Below are positions 35,273 to 43,880 of a DNA stretch of 64,000 nucleotides, piece by piece. Under the pieces are notes generated by a model, which saw only the letters and a program-made list of their open reading frames with translations, was not told where the DNA came from and made no database searches. Positions within the stretch are counted from its first letter, which is position 1, and every line of letters begins with the position of its first letter. Origin of the DNA: Bordetella genomosp. 9 (GTDB lineage: Bacteria; Pseudomonadota; Gammaproteobacteria; Burkholderiales; Burkholderiaceae_B); NCBI RefSeq assembly GCF_002261425.1, contig NZ_NEVJ01000003.1:3162001-3226000 (forward strand), read 5' to 3'. A program made the translations under genes and the position numbers.

Positions 35273-36307
35273 GGCGATATTGTAGCGGGTCGCCGGGGTC
35301 AGCGGAACCAGCGCGTTCAACAGATCCGTGGCGATGGCGTCCCAGGTACGGGTCAGCGCATGCTGGCGCACCCGCTCGCGGTCCAGCCCCTGCGCCCGCA
35401 GGCAGGCGTCGCGCAGGTCGTCGCGCAGACAACCGGTGACGCCTTCCTCGAGCACCGCCAGCGGCGCGTCCGTGCGGAAGGCCGCCACCGGCGTGCCGCA
35501 GGCCATCGCCTCCAGCATGACCAGGCCGAAGGTGTCGGTCAGGCTGGGGAACACGAAGACATCGGCGGCCGCGTAGTAGTTCGGCAACACGTCGTCGGCC
35601 TGCATGCCGGTGAAGCGCACGCCGGGATACTTGCGGTGCAGCCGCTCCTCATCCGGTCCGCCGCCGACCACCACCTTGCTGCCGGGCAGGTCCAGCGACA
35701 GGAAGGCGTCCAGGTTCTTCTCGCGCGCCACGCGGCCCACGCTCAGGAAGACCGGCCGCGGCAGGCCGGCGTAGATGCCGTCCGCATCGGCGCGCGTCGC
35801 GGGCTGGAAACGCTCCGCGTCCACCCCGCGCGACCATACCTGCAGATTCTTCAGGCCATGGCGCGACACCGTGTCGCGCACCGTCGGCGTCGGCACCAGC
35901 ACGCGCTGCGACGGCTTGTGGAACCATTGCATGAAGCGCCACGGCAGCCAGGCCGGTATGCCCATCCTTGCCTCCAGGTAATCCGGAAACATGGTGTGGA
36001 AGGACGTGGTGAAGCGCCAGCCCCGGCGCAAGGCCATGCGGCGCGCGGCCAGGCCCAGGGGACCTTCGGTCGCGATGTGCAAGGCATCCGGCACCACGTT
36101 GCCCAGCAGCCGCTTCAGTTGCTTGCGCGGCTGGATGCACAGCCGCAGCTCGGGCTCGGACGGCGCCGGCACGGTGCGGCTGCCTTCGGGGCTGATGACG
36201 ATGACCTCATGGCCCCAGCTCCGCAGGATTTTCAGCATGGTCGTCCAGGTGCGGACAACCCCGTTCACTTGCGGATGCCAGGCATCCGTAACCAGTGCGA
36301 TCAGCAT
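35264..36307 (-). CDS. Glycosyltransferase family 4 (GT-B) protein
   Basis: A 347-residue GT-B enzyme. The start at 36307 (MLIALVTDAWHPQVNGVVRT) is the usual N terminus; ATG 36328 is possible. IATEGPLGLAARRMALRRGW, WSRGVDAERFQP, VGRVAREKNLDAFLSL and the acidic EAMACGTPVAAFRTDAP donor-site motif are typical of the branch near MgtA-type mannosyl/glucosyltransferases acting on glycolipids. Donor and acceptor are unknown. Its last codons carry the ahcY promoter and its stop codon lies in the riboswitch. Confidence 0.9.
   Translation of the reverse strand: MLIALVTDAWHPQVNGVVRTWTTMLKILRSWGHEVIVISPEGSRTVPAPSEPELRLCIQPRKQLKRLLGNVVPDALHIATEGPLGLAARRMALRRGWRFTTSFHTMFPDYLEARMGIPAWLPWRFMQWFHKPSQRVLVPTPTVRDTVSRHGLKNLQVWSRGVDAERFQPATRADADGIYAGLPRPVFLSVGRVAREKNLDAFLSLDLPGSKVVVGGGPDEERLHRKYPGVRFTGMQADDVLPNYYAAADVFVFPSLTDTFGLVMLEAMACGTPVAAFRTDAPLAVLEEGVTGCLRDDLRDACLRAQGLDRERVRQHALTRTWDAIATDLLNALVPLTPATRYNIAHA
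35279..35307 (-). promoter_or_regulatory. Predicted promoter of the SAH riboswitch/ahcY operon, inside a coding sequence
   Basis: The -10 hexamer TACAAT (minus strand, 35284-35279) and a weak -35 TTCCGC (35307-35302) are 17 bases apart. The predicted start falls within a few bases of the riboswitch 5' end. The -10 is made of the Tyr and Asn codons near the end of the glycosyltransferase. Confidence 0.55.
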
Positions 36308-36408
36308 GGACGTTCGACCGGCCGGCAAGCCGGAGTAGCCAGAAAGCCCATATTTGGCACGGGGTTTATGACACCCTGGCGACAGTCATGACGCCGCCGG
36401 CGCCCGCG

Positions 36409-36636
36409 CTAGCGCCGGGGATACCCCTGCGCCTTGATGCGCTGCCATACGACCTGCTTTTCCTCTTCCGTCATGAACACCCAGTTCGCCACTTCCATGG
36501 CGGTGCGGCCGCAGCCGCGGCAGACGTCGTCGAACAGGGTGGAGCACACCGCCACGCAGGGAGAATCCGTGGCGGAAAGGGAACGGTCGGCGCCGGCGGC
36601 TGCCGGCGGGCAAAGGTCTGGAACGGGGTCGGGCAT
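36409..36636 (-). CDS. DUF1289 small cysteine-rich protein
   Basis: A 75-residue protein with SPCVAVCSTLFDDVCRGCGRT, the four-cysteine DUF1289 motif, probably a zinc or Fe-S knuckle, then WVFMTEEEKQVVWQRIKAQG. Homologues are often fused to or next to oxidoreductases. No function is established. It is read in the same direction as the glycosyltransferase, about 100 bases upstream. Confidence 0.88.
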   Translation of the reverse strand: MPDPVPDLCPPAAAGADRSLSATDSPCVAVCSTLFDDVCRGCGRTAMEVANWVFMTEEEKQVVWQRIKAQGYPRR

Positions 36637-36677
36637 GGCCCAAGGATAGCACCGGCACGGGCGGCCCCCCCGGGACG

Positions 36678-37589
36678 TCAGGTCGGCTGATGCGCCGGTT
36701 CGGATTCCTGATCGAAGAAGTCCAGCGCCTCGCGGCCGATCTCGTCCGGCAGCTCTTCAGCCAGATAGTGCGCGCCATCGACGGCATGGCCGTCCACGGT
36801 GGTGGCGACGTTGCGCCATAGCGACAGCACGTCGAAATTGCGGCCGACGGCGCCGCGCGCGCCCCACAGGACACGCAACGGGCACTGCACGCGGCGGCCC
36901 GCCGCGCGATCCTGGCGGTCGTGCTCCAGGTCGATGGTGGCGGATGCCCGATAGTCCTCGCAGATACCCGTCGGCAGGCCGGGAGACGCGGCGCAGCGTT
37001 CATATTCGGCGAGCGCGCGCGGATCGAATATCGCCAGGCCGCCGGGGCGGCCGCCCATGATGGAACGCACGTAGAACACCGGGTCGTGCCCGATCATGGT
37101 TTCCGGCATGGGCGCCGGCTGGATCAGCCAGAACCAATGGTAGTAGGCCTGCGCGAAAGCGCGCGTGGTGTTCTCGTACATGTCCAGCGTGGGCGCGATA
37201 TCGAGCAGCATCATGCGCCGCACGCGATCGGCGTGATCCAGCGCCAGCCGGTGCGCCACGCGCGCGCCGCGATCGTGCGCCAGGACATTGAAGCGTTCAT
37301 GCCCGAGCTGCCGCATCACGTCCACCATATCGGCGGCCATGGCGCGCTTGGCCTGCGCGGCGTGGTCGGACGTGGCGTCGGGCTTGCCGCTGTCGCCATA
37401 ACCGCGCAGGTCCGCCGCCACGCAGGTGTAGCGCGCGGTCAACGCCGGCCACACGAGATGCCACATCGCGCTGGTCTGCGGATGGCCGTGCAGCAGCAGC
37501 AAGGCCGGGCCTGTTCCCGCCACCCGCGCCGCGATGTGCGTGCCCTGCACGTCGAAGCGGCGCACCGGTACGTCGAAGAAAGATGCCAT
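36678..37589 (-). CDS. Alpha/beta hydrolase, haloacetate dehalogenase-like
   Basis: A 303-residue alpha/beta hydrolase whose active site looks like fluoroacetate dehalogenase. The nucleophile is Asp in VLAHDRGARVAHRLALDH, with the two Arg residues that bind the substrate carboxylate; YHWFWLIQ supplies the His-Trp pair that holds the halide; HYLAEELPDEI has the catalytic His. An oxyanion HG appears in LLLHGHPQTSAMW. Dehalogenation of haloacetates or hydrolysis of a related small acid is plausible; the substrate is inferred from motifs only. Confidence 0.82.
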   Translation of the reverse strand: MASFFDVPVRRFDVQGTHIAARVAGTGPALLLLHGHPQTSAMWHLVWPALTARYTCVAADLRGYGDSGKPDATSDHAAQAKRAMAADMVDVMRQLGHERFNVLAHDRGARVAHRLALDHADRVRRMMLLDIAPTLDMYENTTRAFAQAYYHWFWLIQPAPMPETMIGHDPVFYVRSIMGGRPGGLAIFDPRALAEYERCAASPGLPTGICEDYRASATIDLEHDRQDRAAGRRVQCPLRVLWGARGAVGRNFDVLSLWRNVATTVDGHAVDGAHYLAEELPDEIGREALDFFDQESEPAHQPT

Positions 37590-37649
37590 GGATATGTCTC
37601 CCGAAGCTTCCGCGCAGCAGCTTACCGCGCCCCTTGCGTGCGAGCCAGC

Positions 37650-38309
37650 CTAGGATCCGGCAGCCGTATCGGCCGCGAGCGCCTTGCGCGCGTTGTCCTT
37701 CAGCCAGGGCCGTGCGCGCCAGTGCCGCGCTTCGTAGGCGTCGATCGCGGCCTGTTGCGCCAGCGTGGCGCCGACCATGTCACGCCCGTGCAGGAACATC
37801 TCGCGATGGCGCGCCGACAGCGCGAAATCGGCCAAGCCGCCCGATCCCGCGTCGATCCGTCCGTGCCGCACGTCGATGCGCAGGCGCGCCCGCGCGGGAT
37901 CGGCCACCTGCGCCAGCAAGGCCTGCACGCGCGCCTCGTCCAGCGCGACCAGCAGCAACCCGTTGTTCATCGCGTTGGAAAAGAAAATCTCCGCGAAGCC
38001 TGGCGCGATCACCGCGCGTATGCCGTACTGCAGCAGTCCCCACACCGCGTGCTCGCGGCTGGACCCGCAACCGAAGTTCGGTCCGCCCACCAGGATGGAC
38101 GCCTGCCGCCAGGGCATGCGGTTCAGGATGAACTCGGGCTTTTCCGCGCCGGTTTCGTCGAAGCGCATGTCGTAAAGCAAGCCCCTGTCCAGCCCCCGCT
38201 TGTCGATGCCGCGCAGGAACTGCTTGGGCATGATCTGGTCGGTATCGAGATTGCTGTAGGGCAGCGGCGCGGCGCAGCCTTCGATGATGTCCATGCCGGC
38301 GTTATTCAT
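37650..38309 (-). CDS. leuD: 3-isopropylmalate dehydratase small subunit
   Basis: A 219-residue aconitase-fold swivel domain. YSNLDTDQIMPKQFL, GGPNFGCGSSREHAVWGLLQYGIRAVI and FFSNAMNNGLL are LeuD landmarks. It pairs with LeuC to isomerise 2- to 3-isopropylmalate in leucine synthesis. ATG 38309 overlaps the leuC stop by eight bases; ATG 38294 is another possible start. No leuB or leuA is next to it, so the pair could be a second copy or act on a related hydroxyacid. Confidence 0.92.
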   Translation of the reverse strand: MNNAGMDIIEGCAAPLPYSNLDTDQIMPKQFLRGIDKRGLDRGLLYDMRFDETGAEKPEFILNRMPWRQASILVGGPNFGCGSSREHAVWGLLQYGIRAVIAPGFAEIFFSNAMNNGLLLVALDEARVQALLAQVADPARARLRIDVRHGRIDAGSGGLADFALSARHREMFLHGRDMVGATLAQQAAIDAYEARHWRARPWLKDNARKALAADTAAGS

Positions 38310-39729
38310 GGCGTTCCTGCCCCAAGGTGCGCACGTCGGTGATGCAGCCCGCCAGCGCCGCCGCGGCGGCCATCAAGGGACTCATCAGATGCGTGCGGCC
38401 GCCGCGTCCCTGGCGGCCTTCGAAGTTGCGATTGGTGGTGGACGCGCAGCGCTCGCCAGGGGCCAGCGCGTCGTCGTTCATGGCCAGGCACATGGAACAA
38501 CCGGGCTGGCGCCATTCGAAGCCGGCATCGATCAGCTGCCGCGCGATCCCTTCCGCCTCGGCCTGCCGCCGCACCGCGCCGGAACCTGGCACCACCATCG
38601 CACGCACACCGTGCGCCACGCGGCGGCCGCGCACCAGCCCGGCGACCGCGCGCAGGTCTTCGATCCGCCCGTTGGTGCATGAACCGATGAACACGCGGTC
38701 CACGGGCAATCCGTCCAGGGCGTCGCCGGGCGCGAGACCCATGTAATCGATGGCCTTGCGCAGCGCCATGCGTGCGAGCGCGTCGTCCGCGCCATCCGGA
38801 TCGGGCACGCTGCCGGTGACCGGAAGCGCCTGGTCGGGACTGGTGCCCCAGGTAACGTAAGGCGCGATGGCGCCGGCATCCAGCACGTGCTCCGCGTCGA
38901 AACGGGCGCCGGGGTCGGTGCGCAAGCCACGGCTATCTTCCAGCACCGCGTCCCATTCCTGCGCGGAAAGATGCCTGGCGCGGTCGCGCACATACGCCAG
39001 GGTGACCGCGTCGGGCGCGAGCAGGGCCGCGCGGGCGCCGGCCTCCACGGCCATATTGCACAGGGTCATGCGGCCCTCGGCGCTCAATGCCGCGATCGCT
39101 TCGCCGCAGAATTCCACCGCATAACCGCGCGCGCCCTGCGCGCCCAGGCGATGGACAACGTGTATCACCAGGTCCTTGGCCGTCGTGCCCGGCGGCAGCA
39201 CGCCATCGACGCGCACCCGCATGGTCCGCGCCAGCCGATAGACCAGGGTCTGCGTCGCCAGGACATGCTCCACTTCCGACGTGCCGATGCCGAAACCCAG
39301 CGCCCCCAGCGCGCCATAGGTCGTCGTATGGCTGTCGCCGCACAGCACCGTCATGCCCGGCAGGATCATGCCGCGCTCCGGCGCGACAACATGCTCGATG
39401 CCCTGGCCGGGGTCGGTCGTATCGAAGAGCGCGATGCCGTGCGCGACGCAATTGCGCTTCAGGTTGCGCGCCTGCAGCGCGGATGCGGGATCCGCGATCA
39501 CGCGCGCCGCGGGCGGCACCGGATGCGTGGGGATCACGTGGTCCACCACGGCCATCTGCTGTCCCGGACGCCGCACGGGGAGCGCGCGTTCGTCCAGGCC
39601 CGCGAAGGCCTGCGGACTGGTGTATTCGTTCATGATGTGCAGGTCGACGTAAAGCAGCACATGCTGGTCGTCCAGGCGTGCCACCTCATGCGTCCGGACC
39701 AGTTTCTGGTAAAGGGTCATCGCGGCCAT
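38302..39729 (-). CDS. leuC: 3-isopropylmalate dehydratase large subunit
   Basis: A 475-residue aconitase-family protein. The start at 39729 (MAAMTLYQKLVRTHEV) has GGAG seven bases upstream. The 4Fe-4S ligands are the Cys in IGSCTNGRIEDL and the pair in QPGCSMCLAMN; VLCGDSHTTTYGALGALGFGIG is the substrate-binding block, and TTNRNFEGRQGRGG the C-terminal signature. It forms the dehydratase with LeuD. A LysR gene is divergent, with an inverted repeat in between, which suggests inducible control instead of the usual leader-peptide attenuation. Confidence 0.93.
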   Translation of the reverse strand: MAAMTLYQKLVRTHEVARLDDQHVLLYVDLHIMNEYTSPQAFAGLDERALPVRRPGQQMAVVDHVIPTHPVPPAARVIADPASALQARNLKRNCVAHGIALFDTTDPGQGIEHVVAPERGMILPGMTVLCGDSHTTTYGALGALGFGIGTSEVEHVLATQTLVYRLARTMRVRVDGVLPPGTTAKDLVIHVVHRLGAQGARGYAVEFCGEAIAALSAEGRMTLCNMAVEAGARAALLAPDAVTLAYVRDRARHLSAQEWDAVLEDSRGLRTDPGARFDAEHVLDAGAIAPYVTWGTSPDQALPVTGSVPDPDGADDALARMALRKAIDYMGLAPGDALDGLPVDRVFIGSCTNGRIEDLRAVAGLVRGRRVAHGVRAMVVPGSGAVRRQAEAEGIARQLIDAGFEWRQPGCSMCLAMNDDALAPGERCASTTNRNFEGRQGRGGRTHLMSPLMAAAAALAGCITDVRTLGQERHE

Positions 39730-39783
39730 CGCGCGGCTCCGGCATGAAAGAACCAAGGCAGTTTAGGCGCAGGCGGCTCATTT

Positions 39784-39828
39784 ATAATCAAGCTGAAGTG
39801 GAAGCATCTTTCAATTCAATTTGATAAT
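39784..39828 (+). promoter_or_regulatory. Inverted repeat between leuC and the LysR gene (likely LysR operator)
   Basis: ATAATCAAGCTGAA (39784-39797) and TTCAATTTGATAAT (39815-39828) are inverted copies matching at 11 of 14 positions, 17 bases apart. The right arm covers the LysR start codon (39827). AT-rich against its surroundings, it fits an operator for the divergent LysR protein. Confidence 0.5.
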
Positions 39829-40750
39829 GGACGCGATTTCGGAACTCGCATTCTTCGCCCTGCTGGCGCGCCACGGCAACCTGTCGGCGACCGCGCGCGA
39901 GCTCGGCCTGACGCCGGCGGCGGTCAGCACCCGGCTGTCCAAGCTGGAACAGCGCCTGGGCGTGCGCCTGCTGAACCGCACTACGCGGCGCGTCAGCGTG
40001 ACGGAAGAAGGCGAACGCTACCTGGCCGAAGGCGCGCGCATCCTGGACGACCTGGACGCGCTGGAACGGCGCCTGGCCGGCAGCCGGGCGCAGCCTCGCG
40101 GGCTGCTGCGCGTCAACGCCACCTTCGGCTTCGGCCGCAAGCACATCGTTCCGGCCGTTTCCGATTTCGTGCGCCGGTATCCCGACGTCGACGTCCAGAT
40201 CCACCTGACGGATCGCCCCCTGCCCTTGCGCGACCATGGCTATGACGTCGGCATACGGTTCGGCGATATTCCCGACGCCAGGCTGACCGCGCGCCGTATC
40301 GCCGGCAACCGCCGGCTGCTATGCGCGGCGCCGGCCTACCTGAAGGCACATGGCACGCCGCAATCGCCGCGCGAGCTGCAACAGCATGCCTGCCTGGTCG
40401 TGCGGGAGAACGATGCCGCCTACGGCACCTGGCACCTGCAGGCCGGCCAGCGCACGGAAACCATCAAGGTCCGTGGCCCGCTGAGTTCGAACGATGGCGA
40501 AAGCGTGCTGCAATGGGCGCTCGCGGGCCACGGCATCGTCCTGCGCTCGGAATGGGAAGTCGCGCCCTATCTGCGCTCGCGCCGGCTGGCGCCGCTGCTG
40601 CAAGGCTGGATGGCGCCACCGGCTGACATACACGTGCTCTACGCGGAGCGCGGCAATCTTCCGGCCAGGGTAACGGCGTTCGTGGATTTCCTGCTGGCGC
40701 GATACGCCGGCCAGCGGCGGCGGGCGGCGCGCGGCGAACTGCTCTGGTAA
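39827..40750 (+). CDS. LysR-family transcriptional regulator next to leuCD
   Basis: A 307-residue LysR protein of the common beta-proteobacterial type with HTH LSATARELGLTPAAVSTRLSKLEQRLGVRLL (in pieces around residues 18-50) and TTRRVSVTEEGERYL. The effector domain has VNATFGFGRKHIVPAVSDFV and DHGYDVGIRFGDIPDARLTAR. ATG 39827 is taken as start; an in-frame TTG lies two codons earlier. It probably controls the divergent leuCD pair and itself. Confidence 0.88.
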   Translation: MDAISELAFFALLARHGNLSATARELGLTPAAVSTRLSKLEQRLGVRLLNRTTRRVSVTEEGERYLAEGARILDDLDALERRLAGSRAQPRGLLRVNATFGFGRKHIVPAVSDFVRRYPDVDVQIHLTDRPLPLRDHGYDVGIRFGDIPDARLTARRIAGNRRLLCAAPAYLKAHGTPQSPRELQQHACLVVRENDAAYGTWHLQAGQRTETIKVRGPLSSNDGESVLQWALAGHGIVLRSEWEVAPYLRSRRLAPLLQGWMAPPADIHVLYAERGNLPARVTAFVDFLLARYAGQRRRAARGELLW

Positions 40751-40783
40751 CCACGCACCGGCGCCGGGAACATGCCCGGCGCT

Positions 40784-42463
40784 TCAGGCGTCGCGGGGCA
40801 CCGTCCGCAACACTTCTTCCAGCCCCGCCACGTCCACCGGCTTGGTGAGGTATTTGTTGAAGCCCGCTTTCGCCCCGCGCTCCATCATCGCGCTTGCGGT
40901 ATAGCCGGACAGGGCCACCAGCATGCTGTTCGCCGCCGTCGGCGAACGTCGCAGCGCGGCGGCCACTTCGAACCCGTCCACGTCGGGCAGGCCGATATCG
41001 ATGACGATCACCTGCGGCGCCAGTGCCTTGGCGCTGGCCAGGCCCGCCTCGCCGTTGCCGGCCGTGGCCACGGTATGCCCGGCATCCTGCAACAGGAGGC
41101 GCAGCGACTGTACGGCGTCTTCGTTGTCGTCGATCAGCAGCACGCGCAGGCCGCGGCCGCTGGGCGCCTGTGCCGGCGCCGGCGCGAGCACCGCCGCGTC
41201 CGGCCGCGCCAGGCGGGGCATGTCGACGATGAAGGTACTGCCCTGCCCCAGCCCTTCGCTGGCGGCGGTGACGATGCCGCCATGGGCGGCCGCCAGGCGC
41301 TGCACCAGGGTCAGGCCGATACCCAGGCCGGCGTCCGTGCGACCGAGGCTGGTATCGGCCTGCGAAAACAGGTCGAAGACGCGCGGCAGCATGTCGGCGG
41401 CGATGCCGATGCCGTTGTCCCGCACGACGATCTGCACACGGTCGTCGCTGGCCCGCACTTCCAGCTTCAACACGCCGCGCTCGGGCGTATAGCGTGCCGC
41501 GTTGTGCAGCAGATTGCTGAGGATCTGCCGGAAGCGCACGCGATCGGCGCGCACCCAGACGTCGGCGGGCGCCGGCACGTACTCCACGGTATGGCGCTTG
41601 GCATTGATGGAGCCCTGCGTCATCTCCAGGGCCTGTTCCACCAGTTCGCCGACCGGCAGCGCTTCATGGTTGAGTTCGATCTTGCCGCGGGTCACCCGCG
41701 AAACGTCCAGCAGGTCGTTGACCAAGCGGGCCAGCTGCTCGGTCTGCCGGGATACCAGCGCGGTCAGGCGGCGCGTATCTTCCGGACTGGCGTCGCGCTT
41801 GCGCTTCATCAGCTCCAGCGCGGTGCCGATCGCCGACAACGGATTGCGCAGTTCGTGCGCCAGCATCGCCAGGAACTCGTCCTTGCGTTCGTCGGCTCTT
41901 TCGAGTTCGGCCTGGCGCAAGCGCAGTTGCTCCAGGGTCAGCAGCATTTCGCGGTTCTGCTGTTCCAGCTCTTCCACCGGTGTCTGCAATTTGCGCCGCG
42001 CGAGCTTTTCGATCCGACTCGCCAGGCCCGTCGGTTCGATGGCCGGGTGCAACACGGGCAAGCGCATTTCCAGCGTGACGGTCGTGCCCTTGCCGGCCGC
42101 CGACTCGATGTGGAAGCGATCGACCAGGCGCTGCGCGCCGCTGATGCCTACCTGGACCTTGCCGTCGACCCGGTGCGTACCGGCGAGTATCGCCGGCAGC
42201 TCCGCGATGCCGGGTCCATCGTCGGCGATGGTGACGACGATGGCCTGCGGCTCCATCGGGCTGGCCGGACGGAAGGCAAAATCGATGCGGCCGCCGCGAG
42301 CGTAGTCCACCGCGTTGCGGGCGATCTCCGATACCGCTGTCACCAGGCGCGTGCGCTGCAGGTCATCCAGGCCGAACACGTCGCCAACCTGACGCGTACG
42401 GTCGCGCGCGCCCACCAGGCCCTGGTCGCTGGCGATGCGGGTGCTCAAGATTCGATGGTTCAT
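40784..42463 (-). CDS. Hybrid histidine kinase with an extra N-terminal anti-sigma-type ATPase domain
   Basis: A 559-residue signalling protein. Residues 1-135 form a first HATPase domain of RsbT/RsbW type (AVSEIARNAVDYARGG, IADDGPGIAEL). A coiled coil (about 150-195) leads to HisKA with phospho-His H203 in LAMLAHELRNPLSAI. A second HATPase follows (ILSNLLHNAARYTPE, VVRDNGIGI, DAGLGIGLTLV). A C-terminal receiver domain has D489 (VIVIDIGLPDVDGFE) and K541. It ends the rsb-like operon, overlapping the phosphatase gene by 4 bases, and is the likely output. No DNA-binding domain is present. Confidence 0.92.
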   Translation of the reverse strand: MNHRILSTRIASDQGLVGARDRTRQVGDVFGLDDLQRTRLVTAVSEIARNAVDYARGGRIDFAFRPASPMEPQAIVVTIADDGPGIAELPAILAGTHRVDGKVQVGISGAQRLVDRFHIESAAGKGTTVTLEMRLPVLHPAIEPTGLASRIEKLARRKLQTPVEELEQQNREMLLTLEQLRLRQAELERADERKDEFLAMLAHELRNPLSAIGTALELMKRKRDASPEDTRRLTALVSRQTEQLARLVNDLLDVSRVTRGKIELNHEALPVGELVEQALEMTQGSINAKRHTVEYVPAPADVWVRADRVRFRQILSNLLHNAARYTPERGVLKLEVRASDDRVQIVVRDNGIGIAADMLPRVFDLFSQADTSLGRTDAGLGIGLTLVQRLAAAHGGIVTAASEGLGQGSTFIVDMPRLARPDAAVLAPAPAQAPSGRGLRVLLIDDNEDAVQSLRLLLQDAGHTVATAGNGEAGLASAKALAPQVIVIDIGLPDVDGFEVAAALRRSPTAANSMLVALSGYTASAMMERGAKAGFNKYLTKPVDVAGLEEVLRTVPRDA

Positions 42464-43479
42464 GAATGGCAGCCTTTTGCGACGACAACGGTCGCGTCAT
42501 CCGTCGACCTGGCGAAATCCCGATGCATGACGCCGGCGATCAGCGATGGGTGGCGCGCCAGCAGCGAAGCCTGCTGCGCCAGATTCCAGCGCGACGACAG
42601 GCCGTCGCTCGCCAGCACCAGCACGGACGAAGGCGTCCACGTGTACGACTGCTCGCGTATGGCGCGCACGCTGTAGCCCACGGTGCCGTCCATCGAGGGC
42701 AGCCGCCGCTGTTCATGGTCCTGGATGAGCACCGCCGAGATATTGCCGATGCCGGCGAATTCCATGGTCCCCAGCATGGGCCGTACCACGGCCACGGCCA
42801 TCACCACGCCGCGCGTATGCTTGAGCTCCTTGTGCGCCGCGCGCACGACTTCGTAGGGGGTCGCGGTGCCGTCCGCCTGGTGGAACACGGCCACCGCCTG
42901 GGTGGCGGCATAGGCTGCCTGCGGGCCGTGGCCCAGCCCGTCCACCGCGACGACCCAGAAGGCACCGTCCGCCCAGCGCGCCGACCAGGCATCGCCGCAG
43001 GACTCCTGCCCAGCCTTGGCCGTGGCCAGCCCGCTGACTTCGATCGGCCGCCGGCGCGCGGGGGGCGCCGCGGCGTCCGGCGCGGTTTCCTCGAGCAATC
43101 GAGCCAGTATCGCGGTCCCTGTCCCCTGGGACGTGTAGATGTCCACATGCGAAGACAGCCGGGCGATGGAGCCCATGCCGACGCCCAGGCTGCTGCCGCT
43201 GGAATAGCCGTCGTTCATGCTTTGTTCGATCGACGCGATGCCGGGGCCTTTGTCCAGGGCCAGGATCTCCAGGCCGGCCTCGCCGGGTGTCGGACAGGGA
43301 CGGACGATCACTTCGCCGCCGCGGCCGTATTTGACGAGGTTGGTCGCGAGCTCCGTGATGACCAGCGCGGCGCGGTTCTGCAGCGTTTCGGATAGTCCGT
43401 TGTTCTTCGCGGTGGCCACGGCCTGGCGCCGGGCCTCCGCGACCTGGCTCTGTTCCGTGACGCTTATCGGCGTTTCCAT
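42460..43479 (-). CDS. HATPase plus PP2C/SpoIIE-type phosphatase (RsbX/RsbU-like)
   Basis: A 339-residue protein with two parts. Residues 1-135: an anti-sigma-type ATPase (VITELATNLVKYGRGGEVIV, LALDKGPGIASIEQ). Residues 150-339: a serine phosphatase with VVAVDGLGHGPQAA and LASDGLSSRW metal sites and the final STDDATVVV. In stressosome operons such a phosphatase resets phosphorylated RsbR and RsbS. It overlaps the upstream rsbT-like gene by 16 bases and the hybrid kinase by 4. Confidence 0.9.
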   Translation of the reverse strand: METPISVTEQSQVAEARRQAVATAKNNGLSETLQNRAALVITELATNLVKYGRGGEVIVRPCPTPGEAGLEILALDKGPGIASIEQSMNDGYSSGSSLGVGMGSIARLSSHVDIYTSQGTGTAILARLLEETAPDAAAPPARRRPIEVSGLATAKAGQESCGDAWSARWADGAFWVVAVDGLGHGPQAAYAATQAVAVFHQADGTATPYEVVRAAHKELKHTRGVVMAVAVVRPMLGTMEFAGIGNISAVLIQDHEQRRLPSMDGTVGYSVRAIREQSYTWTPSSVLVLASDGLSSRWNLAQQASLLARHPSLIAGVMHRDFARSTDDATVVVAKGCHS

Positions 43480-43880
43480 TGCGTCAGGCTCACGCGGGTA
43501 CCTTGACCCGGTTGGGATTGCACGTCGAATTCACTCACCAGGCGCTTCGCGCCGCCCAGCCCCAGGCCCATGCTCTTCGCGGTGGAAAAACCATCGGTCA
43601 GGGCCTGCCCCAGATCGACGATGCCGGGTCCCGTATCCTCGAAGTAAAGGCGCAGGCCGCGCACGCCCTCATCGTTCACGACTTCCGTGATGGTCATGCG
43701 GCCGCCCAGGCCGTGCACCAGCGTATTGCGGCCGATTTCACTGGCCGCGGTAATGAATTTGGTGCGGTCCAGCGTCCCGAATCCCAACTGGGTCGCCCAT
43801 TCCTGAACGGTGCGTCGCACCAGGCTCAGTTGATCCTGGGTACGGAGTTCAAGTACGGCCTGCCTGGCCTCGGTGATCAC
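43464..43880 (-). CDS. rsbT: RsbT-like serine/threonine kinase (anti-sigma regulatory factor family)
   Basis: A 138-residue single HATPase domain. FITAASEIGRNTLVHGLGG is the N box, YFEDTGPGIVDLGQAL the G1 box, and SMGLGLGGAKRLVSEFDV the G2/lid. It matches RsbT, which in Bacillus stressosomes phosphorylates RsbS and RsbR and then leaves to activate a partner. Its start overlaps the rsbS stop by 4 bases. Confidence 0.88.
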   Translation of the reverse strand: MITEARQAVLELRTQDQLSLVRRTVQEWATQLGFGTLDRTKFITAASEIGRNTLVHGLGGRMTITEVVNDEGVRGLRLYFEDTGPGIVDLGQALTDGFSTAKSMGLGLGGAKRLVSEFDVQSQPGQGTRVSLTQWKRR

